Below, in pieces: positions 39,951-48,824 of a stretch of 64,000 bases of DNA. Made by a program: the position numbers and the translations under genes. Within the stretch, counting starts at the first letter, position 1; each line of letters begins with the position of its first letter. A model generated the notes under the pieces. That model was not told where the DNA came from, did no database searches, and saw nothing but the letters and a program-made list of their open reading frames with translations. This DNA is from Pseudoalteromonas piscicida. Lineage in GTDB: Bacteria; Pseudomonadota; Gammaproteobacteria; Enterobacterales; Alteromonadaceae. The stretch is taken from positions 21,962 through 85,961 of the forward strand of contig NZ_NKHF01000096.1 of NCBI RefSeq assembly GCF_002744175.1, given 5' to 3'.

Positions 39951-41324
39951 TTACCCCTGCGCTAGTTGACTCATGCTAAGATCAAGCAGTTCAACCGCAC
40001 GCTCGAGCTCATCCATGGAGATAGTTAAGGCAGGTAATAAACGCAATACAGCACCAAAGCGGCCACCAGTTTCTAAAATCAAGCCATTGGCAAAGCATTG
40101 CTTTTTGATTGCTGCAGCTAATGAGCCATCGCCCAAATCAGGATGCTTTGGTGATCTGGCCGTGTTTGGATGAATAATTTCAACCCCCAACATCAAGCCC
40201 CGCCCTCTAACATCTCCAATAAAGGCGTACTTTTGTTGCAGTTTTTCCAGCTCGGCTTTAAGCCATGCCCCTTTTTCTCGAGCAGCTTCGGCCAACTTAT
40301 CACGGCGGATAATTTCCATACCTTTACGGCCTGCGATCATCGCCAACTGGTTTCCTCGAAAGGTGCCTGTGTGCGCCCCAGGTTTCCAGTGATCATATTT
40401 TTCGCGATACACAACGACTGACATTGGCATGCCGCCACCAAGTGCTTTTGATAGTAAAATCGCGTCCGGCATAATGTCAGCACTTTGAAAAGCGAATAAA
40501 TCACCAGAGCGAGCAAAACCACACTGAATTTCGTCGAAAATAAGCGGAATATCGTATTCATCACACAATTGACGCAATCCTTTGAGCCACTTAGCAGGGG
40601 CAGGAATACAGCCACCTTCCCCTTGAATTGCCTCTAAGATCACAGCAGCTGGCTTGGTTATACCGCTTTCGGGGTCGCTAAAGACGGTTTCAATATGGTG
40701 TAAAGAAGTCTCTATTAACTCATCGCCTTGTACCAAATAAGGTGAGCGATAATCATAAGGGAAAGGTAGATAATGCACATCTGGCATTAGTGATGCTACA
40801 GAGTCTTTGGCATTGAGATTACCGGTAAGTGACAATGCACCAGCAGTCATACCGTGATACCCACCATGAAATGCAAGTACCGTGCGACGTTTTGTTGCCG
40901 TTTTGAATAGCTTAATCGCAGCTTCAGTGGCATCTGCGCCAGATGGACCACAGAACTGGATACGCGCTTCATCGCGAAACTTCTCAGGCAGTAAACCTAG
41001 CAATTCCTTGGTAAACGCATATTTTGCGGGTGTTAAAATATCTAATCCTTGCATCACTTCATCTGTGTGAAGGTACTTAATTAGCTCTTGTTTAATTTCT
41101 GGATTGTTATGACCCAGTGCCAATGTTCCTGCACAAGCTAAAAGATCGACATATTCTTTACCCTCAGCATCGGTAAGAATTGAGCCTTTACCAGACACAA
41201 TGACTTTATCGATAACTCGCGAATACGTTCTTGCACTTGACTCTACGTAGCTTTGGTAGGTGTACCAACTCGTTGTATCTTGTAGTTCAGCGTGGTTGCT
41301 TGTTAATTCCTGTGTTCTATCCAT
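39951..41324 (-). CDS. dat: Diaminobutyrate--2-oxoglutarate aminotransferase (class III, PLP)
   Basis: 457 residues, class III aminotransferase. PLP lysine in LLSKALGGGMP, the preceding PLP Asp in LIFDEIQCGFARSGDLFAF, and PGAHTGTFRGN ahead of the C-terminal domain. Closest families are Dat and EctB, which move an amino group onto aspartate semialdehyde to give L-2,4-diaminobutyrate. First gene of the operon. The frame is open from ATG 41360, but ATG 41324 has a better ribosome site (GAGGGTG, eight bases away) and fits the family start. A second job, aminating the aldehyde released by the PKS, is possible but unsupported. Confidence 0.92.
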   Translation of the reverse strand: MDRTQELTSNHAELQDTTSWYTYQSYVESSARTYSRVIDKVIVSGKGSILTDAEGKEYVDLLACAGTLALGHNNPEIKQELIKYLHTDEVMQGLDILTPAKYAFTKELLGLLPEKFRDEARIQFCGPSGADATEAAIKLFKTATKRRTVLAFHGGYHGMTAGALSLTGNLNAKDSVASLMPDVHYLPFPYDYRSPYLVQGDELIETSLHHIETVFSDPESGITKPAAVILEAIQGEGGCIPAPAKWLKGLRQLCDEYDIPLIFDEIQCGFARSGDLFAFQSADIMPDAILLSKALGGGMPMSVVVYREKYDHWKPGAHTGTFRGNQLAMIAGRKGMEIIRRDKLAEAAREKGAWLKAELEKLQQKYAFIGDVRGRGLMLGVEIIHPNTARSPKHPDLGDGSLAAAIKKQCFANGLILETGGRFGAVLRLLPALTISMDELERAVELLDLSMSQLAQG

Positions 41325-41563
41325 TGCGTTATCACCCTCATTGTTACATTGAAGTTTCATTCACATTACAATTAAGGCTGGTCAAGATATAGAAACATTC
41401 ACACCACAGCAACTCTTGTGAAATAATTTAAAATAAAACAAACCTTAAAATTAACATTACAAAAACAAAACCAAACCTTTCCATAAACACTAAGTTGATA
41501 CTAATTAAATAGTTATAAAGAATTTAAACTGAGACTTCGATTGAGTTGCTTGATTTTTGCTAT
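41325..41563 (-). promoter_or_regulatory. Promoter region of the NRPS operon with spaced direct repeats
   Basis: AT-rich leader of the operon. On the - strand the octamer AAGGTTTG occurs twice, at 41479-41472 and 41446-41439, 33 bases apart, about three helical turns. OmpR-family winged-helix proteins commonly bind direct repeats, so this is a candidate site for the regulator encoded at 2635. A possible core promoter downstream is TTGCTG, 15 bases, TATATC, which is a poor spacing, as expected if an activator is needed. Binding is inference. Confidence 0.4.
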
Positions 41564-41746
41564 TTACAAAAAGACTGTTAAAGCATAGAAAAACCACTTT
41601 TCAGCAGAAATAACAGGCACATTAATGCAAATAAATGGATAATATACTTTTGGCTGTGTTGCGCTTACTTGCTCTTGTGCTCTCGCTACCCTTTGTGTAA
41701 AACAAATGCCGACAGCTTTAGGTGGGGGTGTGGTGAATAAATAAAA

Positions 41747-41772
41747 AAGCCACACTACTATGAGCGTGGCTT
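41747..41772 (-). terminator. Rho-independent terminator after ahpF
   Basis: Read on the - strand: AAGCCAC (41772-41766), a 12-base loop, GTGGCTT (41753-41747), then a T-run. It ends the ahpC-ahpF transcript and insulates the NRPS operon from upstream readthrough. Confidence 0.85.
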
Positions 41773-41814
41773 GGGAGCATTGCATGGGTGTATTGTTGCA
41801 ATGATTCTTTTTGG

Positions 41815-43383
41815 TCAAGCGGCTTGTTCGTCGTCTTGCCCTTGCCTGATCAGATAGTCAAATGCACCTAGGCTTGCGGTTGCCCCGCCCCCCATCGCAA
41901 TAATAATTTGCTTGAAGGGTGTGGTAGTTGCATCACCAGCAGCGTAGACCCCCGCTAGACTGGTTGCACCTTTACTGTCTATTTCGATTTCGCCAAAGCG
42001 GCTAAGCGCCACATCACTTGCTTTTAACCATTCAGTGTTTGGCACTAGTCCTATCTGTACAAAAATCCCCGCAAGTGCCAAAGAGTGAGACTCACCACTG
42101 ACTCTATCCGTGTAGTTGATCCCTGTTACTTTGTTACCATCTCCAACTACCTCGGTAGTTTGTGCGTTTTTAATAATGGTAACATTCGCAAGGCTGTTTG
42201 CTTTTTTAATTAGCACTTCATCAGCTCTCAGTGTGTCGGCAAACTCTAATACCGTCACGTGCTCGACAATGTTTGCTAAATCAATCGCGGCTTCAATACC
42301 TGAATTACCGCCACCGATCACCGCAACGGGTTTACCTTTAAATAAAGGACCATCACAGTGCGGACAATAGGCGACCCCTTTTCCTTTATATTCGGCTTCA
42401 CCAGGTACATTCATACTTCTCCAACGCGCCCCGGTTGCCAGCACCACAGATTTAGCTTTTAACACCGCACCATTTTCAAGCGTGATATCAAGGGTGTTGC
42501 CTTTATTGATGGCCGCTGCGCGCTGATTTTTCATGACATCAACACCATACTGATTAACATGCTCTTCTAACTGCGCAACCAGCTTGGGACCCTCGGTTTT
42601 TTGCACTGAGATAAAGTTTTCAATACCTAAAGTATCGGCAACTTGCCCACCAAAACGCTCAGCGACTACACCTGTGTTTAGCCCTTTACGCGCGGCGTAG
42701 ATTGCGGCTGATGCGCCAGCAGGACCACCACCAACAACAAGTACGTCAAAAACGTCTTTTTCGTTGAGTTGCGCGGCTTGCTTTTCGCCCGCTTTACTAT
42801 CTAGCTTTAATAAGATATCGCTTAAGCTCACAGCACCTTGGCTGAATTGCTCACCATTTAAATACACGGTCGGCACGGCCATAATATTGCGAGATTCCAC
42901 TTCTTCTTGGAATAGCGCACCGTCTATCATGGTGGTTGTGATATTTGGGTTAATTGCTGCCATTAAATTTAGAGCCTGTACTACCTGCGGACAGGTTTGA
43001 CAGCTTAGAGAGATATAGACCTCAAAGTTCAAGGCTTTATCTATGCTACTTATTTGCTCTACCTCATCTAAAGAGGCTTTTGAAGCATGTCCACCCGAGT
43101 GCAATAGAGCAAGAACAAGACTGGTAAATTCATGCCCCATTGGCACGCCAGCAAATGTAATTTCGCTTTGTTTTTCAAGTCCACGAACCAGCATTTGCGG
43201 GACACGCTCCCCTTTGCTTGATTCTGATAGGGTAATTTTGTCGCTTAAAGACGCAAGGTCTTGAGCCAACCCTTTTAGCTCTTGCGATTTTTTACTGTCA
43301 TCAAGTGTAATGACGAGTTCAATCGGGTGTTGTAGAGAGCTAAAATGGCTTTGTAGCTGAGTTTTAATTTGGTTGTCTAACAT
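41815..43383 (-). CDS. ahpF: Alkyl hydroperoxide reductase subunit F
   Basis: 522 residues. An N-terminal tandem thioredoxin-like domain has CQTCPQVVQALN, with the redox CxxC near residue 129. FAD and NADH sites follow (VLVVGGGPAGASAAIYAARKG; AVIGGGNSGIEAAIDLAN), with the catalytic CPHC in VAYCPHCDGPLF near residue 340. It reduces AhpC with NADH. It follows ahpC after a 98-base gap holding a stem-loop. Length and order are typical. Confidence 0.97.
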   Translation of the reverse strand: MLDNQIKTQLQSHFSSLQHPIELVITLDDSKKSQELKGLAQDLASLSDKITLSESSKGERVPQMLVRGLEKQSEITFAGVPMGHEFTSLVLALLHSGGHASKASLDEVEQISSIDKALNFEVYISLSCQTCPQVVQALNLMAAINPNITTTMIDGALFQEEVESRNIMAVPTVYLNGEQFSQGAVSLSDILLKLDSKAGEKQAAQLNEKDVFDVLVVGGGPAGASAAIYAARKGLNTGVVAERFGGQVADTLGIENFISVQKTEGPKLVAQLEEHVNQYGVDVMKNQRAAAINKGNTLDITLENGAVLKAKSVVLATGARWRSMNVPGEAEYKGKGVAYCPHCDGPLFKGKPVAVIGGGNSGIEAAIDLANIVEHVTVLEFADTLRADEVLIKKANSLANVTIIKNAQTTEVVGDGNKVTGINYTDRVSGESHSLALAGIFVQIGLVPNTEWLKASDVALSRFGEIEIDSKGATSLAGVYAAGDATTTPFKQIIIAMGGGATASLGAFDYLIRQGQDDEQAA

Positions 43384-43451
43384 AAAGGTAACCCTCTGCA
43401 GAAACTACAGTAAAAATTCGCAAAAACGATGAACTATATTCATCTGTAGAT

Positions 43452-43472
43452 GGGAGTGCAGAGCGCACTCCC
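43452..43472 (-). promoter_or_regulatory. Intercistronic stem-loop between ahpC and ahpF
   Basis: GGGAGTGC (43452-43459) and GCACTCCC (43465-43472) form a perfect 8-bp stem with a five-base loop and no T-tract. It is placed to stabilise the ahpC message or attenuate ahpF expression. Confidence 0.55.
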
Positions 43473-43481
43473 CACGGCAAG

Positions 43482-44051
43482 TTAGATTTTGCCAACTAGG
43501 TCTAGTGAAGGTGCTAATGTTTCTTCACCAGGCTGCCAAGAAGCAGGACATACTTCGCCGTCGTGAGATGCGATGTACTGTGCAGCTTGAACTTTGCGTA
43601 CTAACTCTTTTGCACTGCGGCCAATGCCTAGGTCGTGTGTTTCGATAACTTTGATTTCACCTTCAGGGTTAATCACGAAAGTACCACGCAACGCTAGACC
43701 TTCTTCTTCAATCATTACGCCGAAATTACGAGTAATACGGCCTGTTGGGTCACCAATCATAGGGAACTGGATTTTCTTAATCGTGTCTGACGCATCGTGC
43801 CATGCTTTGTGGGTAAAGTGGGTGTCAGTCGAAACTGAATACACTTCCACGCCCATTTCTTTAAGCTGTGCGTAGTAGTCAGCTAAGTCGCCTAGCTCTG
43901 TTGGACATACAAAAGTGAAATCCGCAGGGTAGAAGAATACGATTGACCACTTACCTAGTAGGTCTTGCTCAGACACTTCTACAAAGTCGCCGCCGTGGTA
44001 TGCTGTTGCATTGAATGGTTTGATTTTAGTGTTAATTAATGAAGTGCTCAT
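43482..44051 (-). CDS. ahpC: Alkyl hydroperoxide reductase C (2-Cys peroxiredoxin)
   Basis: 189 residues from MSTSLINTKIKPF. The peroxidatic cysteine is in FYPADFTFVCPTELGDLADYY and the resolving cysteine in HDGEVCPASWQPGEET. It reduces peroxides and is recycled by AhpF. The start was chosen four codons inside the longest frame because GAGGA lies at the right distance. It is the first gene of the ahpCF operon. Confidence 0.97.
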   Translation of the reverse strand: MSTSLINTKIKPFNATAYHGGDFVEVSEQDLLGKWSIVFFYPADFTFVCPTELGDLADYYAQLKEMGVEVYSVSTDTHFTHKAWHDASDTIKKIQFPMIGDPTGRITRNFGVMIEEEGLALRGTFVINPEGEIKVIETHDLGIGRSAKELVRKVQAAQYIASHDGEVCPASWQPGEETLAPSLDLVGKI

Positions 44052-44063
44052 GGCTTTCCTCAC

Positions 44064-44279
44064 TGTTGTTTAGTTTGAATAAATAGTGGCGATTGTTGTT
44101 CGCCTTGGCTTGACTACAAAGATAAGGGGAAGCGTTGATTAAATAAAATGGATTGTTTCAATCACTACAATCGAAAAAACAGATAACTAACCTGAAGTGA
44201 TCAACAAATTAAGTTTAAGAGTATAAAAATGAAATAATTACGGTATGATCTCAGCAATCAGATATAGCAGAGCGTTACT
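44064..44279. promoter_or_regulatory. Divergent promoter region of ahpC and the DUF3429 gene
   Basis: 216 bases serving ahpC (-) and the DUF3429 gene (+). An inverted-repeat-containing stretch around 44151-44172 (GATTG and CAATC arms) could be a weak OxyR-like site. OxyR control of ahpC is common in gammaproteobacteria, but the match is poor. Confidence 0.3.
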
Positions 44280-44705
44280 ATGCATCCCTACTTCAATCAT
44301 ATCCAACTTGGCTACTTAGGTTTTCTTCCTTTTCTTGCTTGTATCGCATTAACGTTAATGACTGGCGCCTCAGAAAGCGTACTCCAAGCGTTTGTATTTT
44401 ACAGTTTAGGTATTTTGGCTTTTATGGCTGGTAGCTTATGGCGAGCAGGAGAACAAACCTACAAGCGAGCATTACTTGCGGTGATTGTGGTGATCCCTTA
44501 CCCGCTGGTTGGCTTTTTTGCGCCAGAGTGGACCTTATGCTATTTGGCAGCTTGCTACTGGATAGTTTACTTTGTTGAGCGCAACTCACCTCGTTGGAGC
44601 GAGTACCATAAAGACTATCAAAAAATGCGGACTGTACTAACTTCTTTGGTATTCGTTAGTCATCTTTTTATGCTCTCCCAAGCACTCGAGCTCGGAGCTA
44701 AGTAA
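44280..44705 (+). CDS. DUF3429-family membrane protein
   Basis: 141 residues with about four or five hydrophobic helices, for example LGYLGFLPFLACIALTLM, FYSLGILAFMAGSLW and LAVIVVIPYPLVGFF. The pattern, with FMAGSLWRAG in the middle, fits DUF3429. Function unknown, inner membrane. It stands alone between ahpC and a GGDEF gene. Confidence 0.75.
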   Translation: MHPYFNHIQLGYLGFLPFLACIALTLMTGASESVLQAFVFYSLGILAFMAGSLWRAGEQTYKRALLAVIVVIPYPLVGFFAPEWTLCYLAACYWIVYFVERNSPRWSEYHKDYQKMRTVLTSLVFVSHLFMLSQALELGAK

Positions 44706-44768
44706 CTTGCTTACTAAACTCAGTTAACTATAAATAAAGATAGGCACATAACAAAGAGCAACATCGTT

Positions 44769-45614
44769 TTGATAAAAACAGCATTTCCGTTGGCGCTAAT
44801 TTGGATTAGTATCAGCTTCTTAGGCGGCTATATGTATTCCATTGGTCATCATGACTATGAAAGCTTTGAAGAGCTATTTTGGTTTGCTGTTTCTTTCACC
44901 TTATTTTTTATCATCACAAAAGATGTGGTGAATAAATTTCTACGTATTGCTTTGCTCATATACTGCCTCGGCCTGCTACTCGATATTGTTGATAGTTTTA
45001 TCGGTGACTTCCACTTTGCCATTTTGAACTTTGACACTTCTCTAAAAAATCTTGGCTTTTTACTCATCAGTGCAGGCTTTTATTCGATGATACAGAATAA
45101 AAAAGAGGACGTGATGAAACTTCAAAAAGAAGTAGAAAGAAGAAAACAATTAGAAAAAAGAATGCGCTATGAAGCAAACCACGACGCCATGACAGGTGTA
45201 GGAAGTCGGCGTGCATGTTTTGAAAGACTGCAATCACATGAGTTTGACAATCAATGGTTACTCTATCTTGATCTTGACAACTTCAAGCAAGTTAATGATG
45301 CATACGGGCATCATGTTGGTGATGAGGTGCTAATTAAATTTACCCAAAATATGCGAGATTACTTTGGTGTCGAGCAAAGCTTTAGAATCGGTGGGGATGA
45401 GTTTATTGCTTATTTAAACACCACGAGTCCTAATCATGAAGAAATCAGAGTTGCCTTATTGAAAGGCCTGATGGACTACGATATTGATGTTAGTATCGGC
45501 ACTGTCAAAGTAGACCCATCCAAACAAGCCGACCTATTGATCCATGAGGCAGACGAACAAATGTATGGAGATAAAAAGGGTAAATCGCTTCGCTCTAGCT
45601 CGCGAGGCCTATAA
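44769..45614 (+). CDS. Membrane-bound GGDEF diguanylate cyclase
   Basis: 281 residues. About four hydrophobic helices (residues 1-115) are followed by a charged coiled-coil linker (MKLQKEVERRKQLEKRMRYE) and a GGDEF domain with DAMTGVGSRRACFE, LDLDNFKQVNDAYGHHVGDE and an intact RIGGDEFIAY active loop. It should make cyclic di-GMP. The start is TTG at 44769, since the first ATG would cut off the first helix. The enzyme looks competent; I see no RxxD inhibitory site in the usual place. Confidence 0.88.
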   Translation: MIKTAFPLALIWISISFLGGYMYSIGHHDYESFEELFWFAVSFTLFFIITKDVVNKFLRIALLIYCLGLLLDIVDSFIGDFHFAILNFDTSLKNLGFLLISAGFYSMIQNKKEDVMKLQKEVERRKQLEKRMRYEANHDAMTGVGSRRACFERLQSHEFDNQWLLYLDLDNFKQVNDAYGHHVGDEVLIKFTQNMRDYFGVEQSFRIGGDEFIAYLNTTSPNHEEIRVALLKGLMDYDIDVSIGTVKVDPSKQADLLIHEADEQMYGDKKGKSLRSSSRGL

Positions 45615-45822
45615 TTCCAATTGACTTAATTCTTTAGTCAATTTGAAGCTTGAAATACTGTCTTTGCTTTACTATAAGTTCTTTTATAACAAATAGATAG
45701 CGAAGTAACTGCCTTTCTTATTATGGATATGAGTAGCTCGGCGATTGCTAGATTCGAGAGTTATGCTAATAACGCCATCTCCCCGCTTCAAAATAGATCA
45801 TTTACTTATTGCAAATGGTATA
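45614..45822. repeat. MITE-like repeat, family A copy 2
   Basis: About 209 bases with termini ATTCCAATTGACTTAATT and GCAAATGGTATAAT, related to the copy at 63494; both contain a CTTCAAA...CATTTAC block near the right end. It fills most of the 367-base gap before the chemoreceptor gene. No gene is supported here. Confidence 0.7.
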
Positions 45823-45981
45823 ATTACGCGCATCGACAATACAAACCGTTCAAAATACCACCACCACTTGAATTAGAGCAACTTAAACTAAAAGTCTTAG
45901 TCCACAACTCACTAAATTTGTAGCACTATTTAGCAATGATTGCTAAGCTTGCGTTAATATTTGGTTATAGGGGAATAGATA

Positions 45982-47064
45982 GTGTTTGCAAGGTTATTTA
46001 CAAACAATGAAACCCAACAGGCGTTATTGGAAGCGCAAAAAGAGATCCTTAGTTTAAAGCAACAAAATGAGCAATTGTGTGCAGAAAATGACGCTTTAAA
46101 GCAGGAAGTTATAAGCGCACAGGCGTCTCTCAATGACAATACAGACAATCAGCTCTTGCAATGCGCCTTGACTGGGTTAAGTCAAGTGCAAGGGATCCGT
46201 GAAACCGTGCTGGCAAGTTTTATGAGTATTGAGCAAGAGAGTCACTCCATTGAAAAGGTAAATGCGGCATTCTCCAAATCTGAAAATGCACTACGCAAGA
46301 TACTAAGCGGGATGGACCAACTTGGCAGCAACATGGATAGAATGACCACGAATATTTCCGGTTTGTCGCAAATGGCAGATAGTATCAATACATTCGTCAC
46401 CACTATCTCGAAAATTTCAGATCAAACCAACCTGCTTGCGCTAAATGCAGCGATAGAAGCCGCTCGAGCTGGCGAGGCTGGACGAGGCTTTTCTGTTGTT
46501 GCCGATGAAGTTAGAGCGCTTGCCACGAATACAAATGAGTCTGCCAATGAAGTCTCTGATCTAGTGAAAAAGATCATCGATACGACACACACAACGGTCA
46601 GTGCTGTAGAAGAAATCCAAGCGTCAAACGTGACCTTATCAGACAGTATTGGGCACTTAAATGATGAATATGAAGGAATAGTAAGTTGTTGTGACTCGAT
46701 GAAAGACACTATTCTAGTCTCGACTACTCAAACCTTTATTCAAACCGTGAAATTAGACCATGTCGTATGGAAAGGCGATGTTTACAACGTAATCATAGGC
46801 AATAGCCACAAAAGTGTGGATGATTTTGCCGACCACACTATGTGCCGCTTAGGTAAATGGTGCAGTGCCGAAGGCGCCGAAAAGTTTGCAGGCCACAGTG
46901 CATTCAAACGTCTAGATTCACCACACAAAGAAGTCCATCGCGCTGGCGTAGAAGCTATGAAGAAATTCAAGTTCGGCGACTCCCAAGGAGCAGTGCAACA
47001 GCTCAATCAAATGGAACGCGCAAGCGTTGAAGTTATGGACTTACTCGACCAATTGGGCCACTAG
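45982..47064 (+). CDS. Soluble methyl-accepting chemotaxis protein with CZB domain
   Basis: 360 residues without a membrane segment. An N-terminal coiled coil (about 10-55) is followed by a short MCP signalling domain with the hairpin tip ISDQTNLLALNAAIEAARAGEAGRGFSVVADEVR near residues 150-180 and a C-terminal chemoreceptor zinc-binding domain. The CZB pattern is DHVVWKGDVY, HTMCRLGKWC and HKEVHRAG, giving the 3His/1Cys zinc set. Cytoplasmic CZB receptors sense zinc or oxidants such as hypochlorous acid. The start is GTG with GGGGAA upstream. Confidence 0.93.
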   Translation: MFARLFTNNETQQALLEAQKEILSLKQQNEQLCAENDALKQEVISAQASLNDNTDNQLLQCALTGLSQVQGIRETVLASFMSIEQESHSIEKVNAAFSKSENALRKILSGMDQLGSNMDRMTTNISGLSQMADSINTFVTTISKISDQTNLLALNAAIEAARAGEAGRGFSVVADEVRALATNTNESANEVSDLVKKIIDTTHTTVSAVEEIQASNVTLSDSIGHLNDEYEGIVSCCDSMKDTILVSTTQTFIQTVKLDHVVWKGDVYNVIIGNSHKSVDDFADHTMCRLGKWCSAEGAEKFAGHSAFKRLDSPHKEVHRAGVEAMKKFKFGDSQGAVQQLNQMERASVEVMDLLDQLGH

Positions 47065-47073
47065 CAGCCCCCA

Positions 47074-47111
47074 CTCCTTTTAATTTGACACCCACTACAA
47101 ATTAAAAGGAG
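47074..47111. repeat. REP-like hairpin carrying GACACCCAC in its loop
   Basis: Perfect 13-bp stem CTCCTTTTAATTT (47074-47086) and AAATTAAAAGGAG (47099-47111) with loop GACACCCACTAC. It begins ten bases after the chemoreceptor stop and may end that transcript, although no T-tract follows. The loop carries the motif that recurs around the nearby RAYT gene; the stem ends in GGAG, one of the tetranucleotides known at REP hairpin bases. Confidence 0.7.
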
Positions 47112-47193
47112 ACCACCTAGCTTCAAGGTACTGCTTTTACGGAAGTGTCTTTGTGCTTAACACCGCTCTTTTTCCTAGACGCTCTTTTTACTA

Positions 47194-47285
47194 GACACCC
47201 ATCTTAAAGTTCATTCAGAAAAAATAAAACAATGACACCCACTCATAAATCAGAGTAACCCGGAGCCTAAATCAGCGACACCCAC
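47194..47285. repeat. Cluster of GACACCCA(C) repeat motifs downstream of the RAYT gene
   Basis: Three further copies of the motif at 47194-47201, 47234-47242 and 47277-47285, all in the same orientation as the hairpin loop at 47087, spaced about 40 bases apart. The 406-base gap between the chemoreceptor and RAYT genes contains no other feature I can support. Confidence 0.6.
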
Positions 47286-47471
47286 TGTATTTTACATACA
47301 AACCAAAAAAGTAAGCCTAACTCTACGGTATTATCGTTATAAAGATACTAACGGGCTCCAAAAACAGTAATAACGCTGTCTTTATCTAGACATAATTTTA
47401 TCATAAAGCAAAGTTGCTCTACACTTGCTCGCAGGCTTGTGGTGATAATAATGGTAAATAAGAAGGTCTGG

Positions 47472-48443
47472 CTAAGCGAGCAAACGCTCACAGCTTTTAA
47501 GGTTCGCGCGTCGCTTTTTTTGTAGCCTTTCACTGTATGCTGTCAATGCTTTTTCACGACCAACTGCGCCATGAAAAATGCGAGAAAATTGAGTAGTTAG
47601 CTTTAACCAGTTAGCCGGCTCTATATTTAATCTTGAAAGAATGAGCTCAGCTTCGTCGATAAAACCTCGTTTATCGGCGCGAATACTTCTTCCTGTTAGC
47701 TCAACCAACTCAATGTAATGCTCTAGTTCAAATGGAAGAACTTTTGATGCACTCAGCTCAGGGTTATTAGAAAATGACAGTAGGCTTGTTGGCTGTTCGC
47801 CTAGTTCAGCATAGCTAATACGTTTTTTAATACTGGTATAGTCTGAAGACTCGGGGGATGTGGCTAGATTAGCTCTGATCGGGTTTAAATCTACATAGGC
47901 TAAGCATGCGATTAATGCAGCTTCATCTAATAACGGTTGAGATGTAAACCTTCCTTCCCAAAAACGCCCAGTGCATTCGTCCTCTTTATTCGCTCGGCGC
48001 GCAATATCTTCGTTTAGCACTCGCATAAACCAGCTGATATCCGCTAGTCTTTTTCTATATTTGTTAATTTTCTCGTTGAGAATCACCTTATCAGACTCAC
48101 TAAGCGCCTCACCTTCAATAAACTTGTGAGTTAGCCAATCGCCTTTAAACATTGTGTGCCAACGAATAACAACGTCTTCGTCTGATAAATCTTTCGCTTC
48201 TTGATCATCTACACACAAGACAATATGAGTATGGTTGCTCATTACTGCGTAGCCACAAACGCCAATACAAAATGCGGTGGCGAGCATGAGTAGCTTCTCT
48301 TCAACCCAGCCTCGACGATGCTCATATGATTTACCAGTGAGTTTATCTTTGCCACACAGAAATGCTCGTCTTACGCAACGAGATGTACAGTGATAATATT
48401 TGGTGTCTGTTAAGCTGATCTGTCTTTTTCTAGCCGTTGCCAT
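47472..48443 (-). CDS. REP-associated tyrosine transposase (RAYT, IS200/Y1-like)
   Basis: 323 residues. N-terminal part YYHCTSRCVRRAFLCG, then the HUH motif in YAVMSNHTHIVLCVD near residue 72. The RAYT-typical WFMRVLNEDIARRANKEDECTGRFWEGRF lies near residue 140 and DLNPIRANLA near 190. RAYTs are domesticated Y1 single-strand transposases linked to dispersal of REP repeats. The gene is surrounded by repeats with GTGGGTGTC or its complement on both sides, the expected arrangement. The frame is intact, so the protein may be active. C-terminal residues 300-323 are basic. Confidence 0.9.
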   Translation of the reverse strand: MATARKRQISLTDTKYYHCTSRCVRRAFLCGKDKLTGKSYEHRRGWVEEKLLMLATAFCIGVCGYAVMSNHTHIVLCVDDQEAKDLSDEDVVIRWHTMFKGDWLTHKFIEGEALSESDKVILNEKINKYRKRLADISWFMRVLNEDIARRANKEDECTGRFWEGRFTSQPLLDEAALIACLAYVDLNPIRANLATSPESSDYTSIKKRISYAELGEQPTSLLSFSNNPELSASKVLPFELEHYIELVELTGRSIRADKRGFIDEAELILSRLNIEPANWLKLTTQFSRIFHGAVGREKALTAYSERLQKKRRANLKSCERLLA

Positions 48444-48530
48444 GGCTTAACTCCTCAATCCTTTGAGTACGAAATCAAATAATAGGTGACATCTGGAAAA
48501 GTTACAAATTTGAGGTGGATGGCTATGTTA

Positions 48531-48650
48531 ATCGAAGGCTAGTTACAGTGGGTGTCAACATTAACCCGCTATCAATCCGCTATTATCACGATCAAGGGCT
48601 AGTTACGGTGGGTGTCACTATTAATCCACTATCAATCCGGTAATTGAAAG
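48531..48650. repeat. 60-bp tandem direct repeat with GTGGGTGTC
   Basis: Two adjacent 60-base units (48531-48590 and 48591-48650). Each has GGCTAGTTAC(A/G)GTGGGTGTCA at the same position, followed by ATTAA(C/T)CC(G/A)CTATCAATCCG. Motifs at 48548 and 48608. It lies upstream of the RAYT gene in the 380-base gap before the next gene; the rest of the gap shows no gene. Confidence 0.75.
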
Positions 48651-48824
48651 CCCCAACCTAATCATTTTTCGAAAAACAACTGTGTCGTAGTCTGAGATGA
48701 GAGAATTTGATTTTTGCCTGGTTGATTTCAGGTTAATTAGCCTCTAAATGGAAGCTGCAAACCCTACACCATAAGTACGTAATTTGATAAACTTAACATT
48801 TAACTGTTCAGCCAAGCAAAATTC

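Noticed and set aside
41564..41818. 84-codon open frame on the - strand after ahpF
   Set aside because: It overlaps the ahpF terminator, has no ribosome site or family pattern, and its composition looks like chance.
44151..44172. OxyR operator before ahpC
   Set aside because: Only loose symmetry is visible. It is kept as a low-confidence note in the promoter entry and not called as a site.
45723..45923. 66-codon open frame on the + strand
   Set aside because: It lies mostly inside a MITE-like repeat and resembles no protein family.
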